This document shows, one piece after another, positions 51,242 to 62,899 of a stretch of 64,000 nucleotides of DNA. Each line of letters starts with the position of its first letter. Position 1 is the first letter of the stretch. The DNA comes from Margaritispora aquatica (Eukaryota; Ascomycota; Leotiomycetes; Helotiales; Discinellaceae). Where the stretch lies: the NCBI GenBank assembly GCA_007644065.1, contig VJWN01000039.1:150779-214778 (forward strand), in the 5' to 3' direction. A program made the position numbers and the translations under genes. Below the pieces are notes generated by a model that saw only the letters and a program-made list of their open reading frames with translations, had not been told where the DNA came from and ran no database searches.

Positions 51242-53102
51242 TCACAATTTAGCCTCTGGAGGAGCGTAATCCTGAAAGTGCTCTGTGCAAAGATTCCACG
51301 CCTCAACCCTCTCATCTACCTCCGCTCCTCCCTCCAACAACATCGCGACCACCCCATCATGTGCACCCTGGACAGCTAGATGGAGCGCCGTCCATCCATA
51401 TCTGACCTTCATCTTCACGCTTGCGCCACTGTCTAAAAGCACACGGACGATATCCTCGTGTCCCCTGTGAGCGGCGTAATGTAATGGCGAGAATCCTCTT
51501 GTGTCGAGGACGTCGATGGCGGCACCCACAGAGAGTAAAATATTGACGATACGAAGGGAGAGACCCGATTCGGCAGCTACATGGAAGGGCGTTGTGCCGT
51601 AGCTGTCTTTAATGTGAGGGAGGTCTCGGAGAGGCGTAAGCATCGGACTCCATGGCGTAGGGACATTGTTGTCGTTGCTGGGAGTTGCCGATGACCCTGT
51701 AGGTGTATTTAATTGATCTTGGAAGCTTTTGGCATGGCTTGGTGAGAGGATTGCGCTGCAATTGTTTCTACTGCTGGTAATCCCGTCGTTGTTCTTGTTG
51801 TTTGGACTTGTTGACTGGCCACTAGATGGTGTGAGAGTATCCCCTGACCTCCGACCCGAATTTATTGTTGCAGTTTGGAAGAGTGATATCACGACCGCCT
51901 CGTGCCCTCCTGCTGCGGCAAGATGTAGAAGGGTGGCGCCTGTGCCATTCTGAGCACGAGGGTTGGCACCTGCCACGAGAAGAGTCTCCACGATGCCGGC
52001 ATATCCATTGTCTGCCGCATGGTGAAGGGCTGTGCAGCCTGCAGCATCAGTCATTTCGATAAAAGCTACCTGCTGAGATGAGCTGTGCTCGGAACCGGAG
52101 GAGGAAGAGGAGGTGGAAGAGGAGGTGGAGGAAGAAGAAGATGTGGTGCAGCATGAGAGTAGCAAACTCGTCAATTCTTCGTGGCCTCGCATTGCGGCTA
52201 TGTGGAGAGCAGTGTAGCCCCATCTATCTTGTGCCCTGATGTCCGCATGGCGTGACAGAAGTAATTGTACGATATATAATCGATTGTTTTCCACAGCTAG
52301 GTGAAGAGTGGTGCGGTCATCTGATGTTTGGGGGAGGAGGCTAGGTTGTAATGACTTAGTGACATTAAGATCGAGGGCGTCACCTAGTCTTGTGACAGAT
52401 CTATTGGTTTGCTCCTGAGCCAGTGGAAAAAACATCTCACTGTCTGTATCAAGTCCCCAGTTGAAGGACTCAACATCGCTGACTACGGAATTTCGGTCTT
52501 GGGGCATAAATCCCATGTTGTTTGATTTGCTCGGTGTTTTGGATAGATCATCTAGGGTCGTAGCTATATCAGGAAATAAAGCCCCTAGGGAATATCCCAT
52601 TGATGCTTGTGACGTTGATGTAATTAATCTTCCATGTGGAAGTGGTGAAGTCGCGTCAGGTGGAGACGTTCCATTGTCCTGAAATGTTTGTGGAGGTTTA
52701 GAGATTTGGTTCCGGCGGTGACTCCTCCGATTCATAGTGGCATGTGAATCTTCCACACTACCGATGTTTCCGTCTCGTAACGTATCTATACCATACACGG
52801 GTTCGCTTGGAGTATTGGGGATTGGCGGAGGTAGAGACTGCTGGCGACCAGATATCTCCTCATCGTGCAATTGAGGTGGAAATGGTGCTTGGCTGTTCAA
52901 TGCTTTGTTCAACTGCTCCAGTTCCACAATTCTTTTTTTGAGCCTATTACCTACCAACCAGCAGTTAGCGAAGTTACAGTTAAAAGCACAGGTTGAGCTC
53001 ATTGAAAGACCTACGATATGTTCTCTGTGCGATCCGATTTTGTACCTTTTTGCGCTCAGCAGAGTCTGTGATGTTATCCCAGTCCTTTGAGTACCCGGTC
53101 AT
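51242..53102 (-). CDS. bANK transcription factor (bZIP basic region plus ankyrin repeats)
   Basis: Two exons: 53102-53015 and 52950-51242; 598 residues. Splicing rebuilds the basic region AERKKVQNRIAQRTYRNRLK (residues 15-34), with NxxAQ spacing; leucines at 33, 40 and 47 form only a short zipper. Residues from about 245 on carry ankyrin repeats: TTLHLAVENNRLYIVQLLL, GYTALHIAAMRGHEELTSLL, CTALHHAADNGYAGIVETLL, TPFHVAAESG, FSPLHYAAHRGHEDIVRVLL and TALHLAVQGAHDGVVAMLL, with serine-rich inserts. A bZIP-type basic region joined to ankyrin repeats defines the bANK family; TOXE (HC-toxin) and the apicidin regulator are known members that switch on their own clusters. It is therefore the probable pathway-specific activator here, acting in the nucleus. 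Confidence 0.93.
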
Positions 53103-54421
53103 GGCGGTCTTGAATGCGTTCGTTGTCTAGAATGCCTTGACATACTACGGGGTAATTTGAGCGATAGTTCTGCCAAGTGTCGGATAGTGAACGATATCAG
53201 GGCGGTAAGAGACTCAGGGACGAGATGGGTGGGAAGCATCATTCATATCAATGCTTTAACCGATGTTCCTGTCCTGAATTTTACGACGACGAATGGAGAG
53301 AGATGCCCTAAATCTCGGTGACCCTAAATCTCGGTGGCTTAGTATAAATTTTCATGAGCAAAAAAGACGTGCATGAACGGCACAGTATGTTGGACGTAAG
53401 AAGGAATTTGCAGAGCGGTTAAATCTACTATTTGCGCAAGGAACCTCAGGGGCTAAACGAGCGCAGCCAGAGATCCTTCACACGGGTCTCAGGGTCTGGA
53501 AGTGTGATTTGAATGTTATTGAACAGATTCCTGAAGGAAGTGTTCTTGATACGCAATTGATTTTTATTAAATGAAGCTTGAAATAGTTACTGGGGCAGAG
53601 CAATTTATTCTACATCACAGAAGCGAATCAGACCCGGCTGACCTAAAAGACGATCCTTCTGAACATCTCTATGCAGAGAGATGGCGATCCAGGGTGTTTA
53701 CTCGGCTATTAAGTAATCGATGCACCTTCCCCGATGTATATATAGTTTTTATTCAGAATGTCATCGACTGATTCAAAGAGACTACTGTTCCGCGGAAGAA
53801 GTAATTATTGCATACCAAGATTTTATTTCCAGAAACTGAACAGGGCTTATGCGCCTGCATGGGGGTATGGAGAAACACAAGGCGGTCCGAACCGGCCCCC
53901 ATTCTCGCTTGAGGGACTGACGGATGCTGCAGTTAGCATGTCGTTCGTCCTCAGCAAAGTGGCCAAGTGGCAATTGACCCCGAAGAACCAAAGAAAACAA
54001 GGCTGTATCATCCTGCTGCATGCAGCTGACACTTGCGCTCACCTCAATGACAATGGCGCAATTACCCTCCCCCCCCCCCCCATCCTTGAGTAACCTTATT
54101 TAGTGGAACTTGGAATAACTTCACAAGGATAGAAAAACATGGAAGTCGAATTCCTTGTCTTATTTCTTCAGTAGGTGCAGGAACAGAAAGATATCCTCCG
54201 AGATAGTATTATGGAAGCCAGGTACATACAGCCACTCTGAAGGAAGCCAGAAAAGCTGCCTTAAGCACAAAACAAGAAAAGAAACAAGGCAGACAGTAGA
54301 CAGGTCAGATGAGAAATGTATCTAGCAAACACAACCGGACAAGGCTGGCTTTAGTTGCCCTGGGCTCCAAGATTCAAACCCGTCCCACTGTGCAAAGATG
54401 TATGTTAGCATGTTCCTCCTG
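53103..54421. other. Intergenic, bANK promoter and FAS beta 3' flank
   Basis: 1.3 kb. The notable item is a tandem 15-base element at 53,306-53,336, about 205-235 bases upstream of the bANK start. A poly-C run is near 54,070-54,080. Plus-strand frames at 53,571-53,771 and 53,758-54,093 show no domain and are not called. Confidence 0.5.
53306..53336. promoter_or_regulatory. Tandem 15-base element in the bANK promoter
   Basis: CCCTAAATCTCGGTG occurs twice (53,306-53,320 and 53,322-53,336) with one base between. It shares the ATCTC start with the tox-box (ATCTCNCGNA, as I recall it) bound by TOXE but does not match the full consensus. It is a candidate self-regulatory site. Confidence 0.4.
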
Positions 54422-57400
54422 TTAAAAGAATGCGATGATCTCTGGATTTAAAAAACCAACCTTCTGCAACGCATCACCAATGATTTTCGAGCCCGTGAGT
54501 TGAAACACCCTTTCAAAGTATGCACGGGAGACCTCGAAAGGCGTAGCAGTCAGATTGGGAATGTATTTCCCAGTTAGCCGATCAAGATCCAGAGCAGTTT
54601 GCGGTATCTTCTCGTAGAGATGTTGTCTGAACGAAGAAACCCCTGCTTCCAGATAGGAGCTGTGGAATGGCACGTCAATGCCAGTCAAGGGGATTGTGGC
54701 GATTCCTCGCTTCAGGCCGGCGATTTTCAATGTTTGCGATGCTGGTGCTTTATTGAATATGGTGCGAACAAGTGCATGTAGAGGGGATTCAAGAGTCTCG
54801 AAACTAAGTTGAGAAGCGAGTTCCATCAAGGAAAGTCTGAGCTTGTGCGTATGATCTAAGACGTCCCCGAGGCACTTCAAGGCAAGTAGCTATACAGTCA
54901 GCAATGTTTGCAGTATTTGAGAATAGATTGTCATACATGACCCGCGCACACATACTGCTGCCCAGCTATGTTGAAGTTGACGACTTCCAGGAGGGTAGAT
55001 GTTACTGAGGCAATAGCACGCGAAAGGTGTTGCAAACAGGGGCCGTCGATAGCTGCAGGCACATTGTTTAGTAAGATGAACAGAAGAGGAGTCGCAGGAC
55101 ATGGTTGTCTGCACAGAGTTTCTCCAAAGCTCTATGGCAGAAGTTTACTTACGCTTTGATAACCTGGCTGGATTGACCGCGCACATTCCAAAGTCAGATC
55201 TACCATCTTCGTCACGCTCAACTGCGAACTGCATTGTTAGCCCACGGTAGAAAACGATTGACATAAGTGCCTCTATCGGAAGGAGCTCTGCAACTGCGCA
55301 TAGAGCTGAGTATTCGCCGAGAGAGTGCCCTGCGTAAGAACTGTTCTTAGAGATCAAGCCACGACATGCCATGTCCTTGTAGGCGGCGATTTCCATAAGA
55401 GTCAGAGCAGGTTGAGTAAATTGGGTGGCAAAAAGTAGGCCTGCAGGCGAGGAGAATGTGTAAGAAGCACTCGCCTCATTGACATCAGGGAAGCATCGTT
55501 GCCGGAGAATGCTGCCGTCTGCCGCGATACTCGTAAACGCGAGGTCCATATACTTTTGTCTAATGTTGCGGCCTCGGCGCCCTCCAAAATAAACAGTAAG
55601 CTGCTTGGGATTGTTCTTGACGATATTGGTGATTCGGAGTCCTGTGGGAAACATATTAGAACCCTTAATTATGCCTCGCAAAAGAATTGTGCTCACCATA
55701 GGTTTCCAAAAAGTGCTTATCAGCACGATCCCAGACATCTCTCGCTACTTCACTTACACCGTAAAGTTCCATGCCCATGCCAACTTTTTGACTACCCTGA
55801 CCGGTGAAGAGATACGCTGTCTTTGGTGGATCAACCTCTGCTTCGCCAAACAACACAGTCTCCCCAGACGCAAGCTTCGTGACCTCAAACTTGATGATCC
55901 GAGTGCCTGCTACCATGCCAATGTGGTGGAGTGAGAGCTGAAGTCTATCTCTGGGTAACATCATGCCAGCGAAAGAGCAGTGGAACGATTTGAAGAAATT
56001 GGCGTTAGACGAACGTAGTTGCTGCTCGATGATTCCTCGCACACGTCCGCTAGCATACATGCCATGCGTTATTGTACCTGGTAGCGACGCGTAATTCGCG
56101 ATGTGTCTCGAGATGTGAATTGGATTGTAATCTCCAGAAACAGCGGCATATGGCTCGTTGGAGTCTGGCAGCTCAATGATCATGTCTTCGCTGCCCTCGA
56201 AGAGAGGACGTGGCGTTTCAAACATGACTCTAGCTCGTTCAGCTTTGCCTTTTCTTTGAAGATAGCTGAGCACTGGGTTGTTACGACATTCTGTAGCAAT
56301 GTACTCGATAGAGCCTAGGCGTTTTACCAATTCAGACTCAAGTATGCCCTCAACCCATCCAGTAGTTTCCACATCTTTGAGCAAGCTCTTACGATTACAT
56401 GACTGAATTTTAGTCTGCAGGTGAAAAACTAGAGAGGTCCGAGGCTGTAGGAATTCGAGCGCAGATTCAACGGCATGAAACCATGGTTTTGCCTTGAGGA
56501 TAGCTACATCACTTGGTGATTCGAGTCGAACATGCATCGGCTCTTCTTTTGTGATCTGGAATGTGTTTTCGTGATCTTTGTATGTGCCGCGGAAAAGAAA
56601 CTGGCTTTTGATATCCATTACTGCTGAGCCACTTCGAAATATACGGCCGCGTACTTCGATCATCTTGCCCGAAGTCTGATTTAGAACGGCCGTAACTCTT
56701 GCCGTAGTTTCTAGGATATCTCCCTCAGCAATTGGTGCTTCTTCTGGAACTATGCGATAGCTATTTGAAAGGTGCACAAGTTGTAGCAGATCGCCATGAA
56801 TTTCAGGTGCAAAGAGAGGCTGCATAAGTGGCTTCCATGCTGCGACAATCGCAAAATCCATCGGAGCATTCAGACGTTTCCCTATAGGGTCTGCAAAAAC
56901 AGAATCAAGATTTTGTAGTGTGGTAGCCAGTTCTTTGATATCGTGTGCAGTTACATGAACTTTGCCACTGTGGAATTCGCTATGGATCGAAAGATCTTTT
57001 GCCGAATCATTCATCTCACCAAACCAGACCTGTTGGTAGAACGAGCGGATACGTTCCTCACGGTCTTCCATCAGCTCTTGAATTGGAGCAAAGCTGAACT
57101 CAGGACAGTACTTGTATTTCAGAAGAAGTTTAGCTCGCGGCTTGCTGGCCGTTCTGTGCTCGTAGAAGCAAAGCTCGATTATATTCGTTTGTCTGGATCG
57201 TACTTGAACCACTTTACTGGACCCGCCATTAGAATTGATCTCGCTCAGGCATACTTCAATTTCACCGGGCGTCGCAACATTGTTCATGTGTGCAAGGTTC
57301 AAGCTATCTTGTTGAAACAATCTTCGAATCGGATTTTCCACAATCTTTCCATCTTGCACGATTGTCTTGCAAGTGAAAAATGCCTGCCTCCAGTCGCCTT

Positions 57401-60400
57401 CGGTACCCGCTAGGACATGCAACTTGGATTCCAAATCAGAGGACTCATTAATTGGGCCAGGATCCTCAATATCAAGGCCGAAGTACTGCACAACAGGAAC
57501 AGTTGAATCATTACCAACGTACTTTCCCTGGATGAGCCGGTCAATGAATCCTTTGTGTAAGCCGTCGAGTAGGTCTTTGACAGGCTCATCCATAACATTC
57601 ACATACTTGACCGCCACAGGGCCCTGTAGGATGCAGATCCTGCCAACGTCTTGCCCAGGAACAGCCTCCAGATGCTCAGATTGCCACAAGGAGTCCTTCT
57701 TGAACCACGTCTCAAAGTGCTCATCCAGCACGGGTACAAACGGGACTGGTTTCTGACCGCGTCGTCGACAGAGGAAGAGAAAATGTTGTACATCTTGATA
57801 GCTGATGAGATCCTCTGTCATTTGTGGATAACGCGCCAACAACTGTTCTGCAAAAACATTTGGGGTTTTGTGGAGGTCAAGATCAGCAGGCGATCGCAAC
57901 AGACTCGGATTGCTGTGGCTAACATAACGCGACTCTGAATGGCGAGCAAAATCGAGGACCAACTTTTCAAGCGTGGCGTGTATCCAGCGCTGACTATGCT
58001 GGAGGAATAATAGTTGTATCAAGCGCTGGACAACTTCGGCATAAGTCATATCTTCGAGGTCAACAACAGCATCACCACTTCGGCCAAACCATACCTTCTG
58101 GTAATCTGTGTTTAGCTTTTCAATAATGTATCTCTTCTTCGCGCGGAGCAGCCTTAGGCGTTCCTGTTTGGCGGTCACGCTGAAGATCGTGGTGTCTAGT
58201 TCGGCCCAGAGTTGCATTCCCCGTGTCGCAAGCACATGCATAGGCTCACCCATTTCAGAGACTACTGTAAGCACACCTCCAGTCTGCTGCTTATAGGTTC
58301 CTGTCCATGCAGCATCTTCGACTCCTACAGCTTGCACGATGGCTTCTTTCGCCGCGTGGCTGGTCTTTGCCTCCTTGGTCGCCATGACACGACTCCCGAG
58401 TAGAATGCCATCGAACGGCATTGCAGCCAGGTCTGGTCCAAATTGCTTCGTCCATTCACCTGTCAAGTAAGGATAGGAGCCGTCGATATCTCCAAAGCCA
58501 CTGCCGGCCACGAGAATAATGTTTTGGTGTCTTCGGATCTCAGCATAAGAGTGTAGAATTGGGCCATGGAAATCCTCAAAGGAATGATGACCACCCGCCC
58601 TACCACCAGTCCATTGCAGGATGATGGGGAACTTTGGATGGGCTTTCGCGATCTCGATAACTTGACGGATCGCGTCTGTACTGCCTGGTTTGAAGCTCAT
58701 ATGCTTAAGTGCCGGGAAGGTCGCGATATAGTGTTTCGCAACGTCCTTTGAAGGCACCCCGGCCCCAAAGGTCAGTCCTTCTATGGGAACAGTAGGAGCC
58801 CCATGCCCTTCGGTGCTCAATCTCTCGAGCAATGCGAGTTGCCATTGCAGCGCAATTGGGTTGGCATAGATCAGATTGCAGGTGATGCCACGACCGGCAG
58901 GAATATTCTCAGCAACCTCACGCAGGGCAGCCTCCAGCAGGTCGGCACTTTGATAGCCGCCTGTTGCGAATTCAACGTGGAAACCTGCATTGATAATGGC
59001 TGAGACAAAGTCAGGGCTACAGGTGGTCGGAGTCATGCCCGCCACCATAATTGGCGGCAAACCAAGCAGACGACTCATCCTGGTGCTGACTATCAACTTA
59101 GGTAAGCAAGTATCAGCCTGCGACGTTTGCACCAGACGAGGACCATGATCACGACTCCAGTCAGGTCCATATACGACGCCGACATGGCTTTCTGCTCTCC
59201 CCTCTTTCCCCTCCCAATTCATGTTACTATAAGTACCTTGCGTGTTTGCACGGGTCAGGTTGATAGGATGCATAGGACGCATGTGTGCAAGAAATTCGCC
59301 CAAACCTCCAAAGGCTCTAGTACTATCAATTGCAAGCATACTCAGCACTCGTGAGCCGCTCCCTTCTTTTATCGCATGGATAAGACCTCCCACTCCAGTA
59401 CCGGCGCGCCCAGGTCCAAAATCTAATATATGCGTTGAACCGGGAAGCTTGGTCGCGGCGCCCCAGTAGAGAGGCTCTTCTACAATCATGCGAATGATGT
59501 TCGGTATAACATCTTCAGGTCCACATTCTTGTAGATCCATCCCATCCGCAGTGGTTGAGTAGACGGGCATATGAAGTTCAGATCCCCGGATGTGCAGTCC
59601 ATTCTGGGCCTTAACATCTCGAAGTACCAAAGCCACAGCTCCAGCTAGGTGCGAACTGTGGAATGGCGCTGTAATTGGAAGGAAACGATTTGTCACAGCT
59701 GGTCTTCTCTTGTCAAATGGGGTACGGGTTTCTTGTTGACCTAAAACCGCCTTGATACCTCGAAGATGAACATTAAATCCGTGGAGAGATGCAGGTGGAC
59801 CGGCAAGCACGAAATTGGTGCGTTCGTTGTGTAAGGCAATCTCTATTGCCGCGCTGGGTAGGAGATGGGCATTGATTTCCTGCACCAGCTTTTGAACGGT
59901 ATGTTGGGGAAGTTGCCGAACCGAGAGCATGTAGCTTGGTGCTCCCTCGCCATGTTCTAAAGCATTGGATGTCAACGAATGCCGAGCGGGAGGTGCATCA
60001 ACGACACTCTGGCTGCGACATCCAATAGAGAGAAGAAGCCCGATTGCATCCACGGCCAGCGTTTGAAAAGAGACCCAGTCCGTCGATGCTGCTATAACGA
60101 CCGCTGTCACGATTCCTTGCGAATGACCGGTTGCTCCAGAGAGCATGGAACGCATCCTCGACGGCGAAAGGCCTAACAAGCGAGTCACGACTTCGAATGC
60201 AGCAAGTTGAAAAAGCCCGATCAAAGGAAAGCTTACTGGCGCTGATGCAAGGTAATAAGCATCTGGACGTGTTTGCGGATTCTTCAGCCATAGCATAATA
60301 TCAAGAGACTTAGAGAAGTAGCATTGATAGGCTTCCTCGGCCGCAACCAGCTGTTGTAAATGACTGCATGTCTGTAGCAGCAGAGGCATGACAAGTGGCT

Positions 60401-61106
60401 CATACGTATTGTAGAGCTCGCTCAATAAGTCGAAGTAGTTGTCGGTACCTTGTCCTCCAAAAATTGCATAGACAACGGCCTTTTTATCACACGCTGCCTG
60501 GAAGAGCGCAGCTTTTGGTGTACCTGTCTCTTGGTCGTTTTGTCCGACGAGATATGATGCGCGGAAGATGGTGGAAACAATTTGCCTTTTGGTTTCTTGG
60601 GAGACCGATAGCGAGCCAACAACTGTGTGTACGTCGTGATTTTGGCCGACATGATGTTCAAAAGTTTGGACAAGGGCCTCGAGAACAAGAAACGAACCGT
60701 GCTCAGTATCGAGTGCATCTATTTCGGCGAATGATCGCTTCAAAACGAACCGCATAAAGCGTTCCAGAAAGACAGCCGTTGCTGAAGCTACATCGTTTCC
60801 TTCTGGCTCCTCATAGGGCGACTCACGGACTTCAAAGAGGAAGTCCTCACGCAGTTGTAGCAAGAGATTGCGACCTGAATTCTTGATAGAAATGGCGAGA
60901 CGAACGAGCCCATGGGAAATGAAGACTTGCCTTGCTCCCGACGACTTGATGGAAGAGGTAGAGCAGGAAGAAACCTTAGCAGCGATGGAGCTTGCAGACG
61001 ACGAGCACGACTCCTCGGAGCCATCAGAACACCATACTGTCGCAGCTTCTGAACTGTCCGAAAATATTGGCAGAGCCGCTGTGTCAACGAGAGTAGAAGC
61101 CGCCAT
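54422..61106 (-). CDS. Fatty acid synthase beta subunit
   Basis: Four exons: 61106-55697, 55641-55153, 55052-54937, 54889-54422; 2,160 residues. Domains in order: acetyl transferase with GATGHSQGIVTAVV (Ser about 329); enoyl reductase with PIMVAGMTPTTCSPDFV and ILQWTGGRAGGHHSFEDFHG (FMN site); dehydratase hot-dog region with SGDYNPIHISRHIANYASLP; malonyl/palmitoyl transferase beginning AYLFTGQGSQKVGMGMELY with GHSLGEYSALCAV (Ser about 1910). The layout is the complete beta-subunit one, slightly longer than the yeast protein. It pairs with the alpha subunit at 28,494-33,670 to form the dedicated synthase. Beta subunits are also part of the HC-toxin (TOXC) cluster. It is divergent with the NRPS. 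The start ATG at 61,106 is the first in frame. Confidence 0.95.
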
Positions 61107-62899
61107 CAATTTCGATTTAAAAATATGGTGGGCAATTGGACAGGTATAAAATGTCCCCAGGTCGTGCCAGGAGATTTGGGCTCTTAATAGGGTGAGAGCT
61201 ACGATTTTTTCAATGGATCAATAACCGAGGAGAGATTCAAGATTGGGCATTAGGGATTGGAGATTCGGATTGGTAGTGTTTGCCACAGGCTACCCGTGTT
61301 GCACCTAGATCTAATCTTAAACTCCTAGAAGCATAGAGCGAATGGAAAATTGCACAATAGGTGAAGTTGGATGCGCACAGCAGCGTACAAACCCACGAAG
61401 AAGGGTCCAGGGGAGAGGTTCTCTATTGTTTGCAAGCACATCACAGCTATTCACAGCTATGCTATCATTTCAACAAGAAAATTGGTCACTCGGCCACAAT
61501 CAATAATCCTCTCCATCCAGCTACCCGACTTAGACAGAGAATTCCGGAAAACCATAGAACTAGGGGTGACCAGACTCAAGCCGTAAGGTACATTGTGGTT
61601 GTTGAAATTTGCTATTCGATTATAGAGATCCTTCTGGCATTTTTCTTAGTAAGAAAGGTACGCTACGCCTAGCGATAATCTACGAGTAAGACACAATGCA
61701 TCCATATCACATGGCTTACGGAGGTAAACCAGATGACAAAACTTCCATCTGAACGTGTGCTAAAACCAGGTACACGCACCCTGGTTGGCAGCCAAAAACA
61801 GATCGATCGCCGGACAAGGACTTCAGATGGAATAAGCGGAACCATATATTTTACTACTTTACTACTTTACCAGGACTAAGCTCTCTTAGCGACGGGACAA
61901 TCGCCTCAACTATTATATTACTATTTTCTTACTATTACATTACTCAGATACGCACAGACACAGAGGTGCAGAGCGGCTATTCCCGTCCTCCCCGTCGTAT
62001 CTCGTATCTCGCTAATCTAATCCTAGCCGCCCCATGCGCCCCATGCGCCCCAACTTATGTCATTTTCTGACCTCCAACCTCCAGTCCTCCAGGCAGGGGA
62101 TGCGACGGGGGGCGAAGCGTTACTTTACTTGCGTTTATTCTAAGCTATGGTACCTTAGGCTAAGGTACTGATCCTTCGTCTGACTTTCGGACAGACTTCC
62201 GGATTCCAGTATGCATTCCAGTATGTCCTGTGCCCTATGCCCTATGCATCTAATCCCTTTTGAGTGTACCTCCATCGTATACTATTATCAGTTAAGTCTT
62301 ACTTGCGATATTTGGTCCAGGCTTAGCGATGACCCCTGCCAGCCCCCCCAACTTTGCAGATGCAGATGCAGATGCAATCCAATACTCACCTCACCACAGC
62401 TTCGGGATTTATCCGACATGAGGGAAGGGAAGCGGCTGGGATTGCTAAGGGATAGGCATGACTTGTGCTTGTCTCTGGCTCCGATACGTGTGATGCTTGT
62501 TTGCTGTTCGCCGTGAACTTTTTTCTGCTTGCAACTAGTTGCTCGACCTAAACACAACTTATTCCACCTCATCAGCGACTTAGTGATTTTGAACACCAGC
62601 TGCCCACCGTCGACGAGCCATCCAAGCCAAATAATCCTTTTTCTTGAAATTAACAGATTTGTATCAACTATAGCGACTCCAAGAAAACAGACGTGGCGGA
62701 TAAAAGTTACCTTCGAGCAATCGCGTTCGTACACCCTTCCTTGAAGTTCCCCTACAATACCTGATTATTATTACTGAAAAATCTCGCAGGAAGCTCCATC
62801 AGAATACCTGATTATCATATCATTACAGAAAACTTCTCACAAGAATAATAAAACCAAAAAAACTGTAAGTCCTTGAACATACTCGAACTCTAATTTGCA
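61107..62899. promoter_or_regulatory. Divergent promoter region, FAS beta / NRPS
   Basis: 1.79 kb between opposite starts. Features seen: TATCTCGTATCTCGCTAA at about 61,998-62,015, whose last ten bases differ at one position from ATCTCNCGNA; GGTACCTTAGGCTAAGGTAC, an imperfect palindrome at about 62,149-62,168; a (CCCCATGCG) duplication near 62,030-62,048; TGCAGA repeats near 62,356-62,373; and a duplicated AATACCTGATTAT at about 62,756 and 62,804. Frames at 61,361-61,672, 62,211-62,516 and 62,288-62,734 have no recognisable domain. Confidence 0.45.

Noticed and set aside
53758..54093. 111-codon plus-strand frame downstream of FAS beta
   Set aside because: Ends in a poly-proline artefact of a poly-C tract and has no family resemblance.
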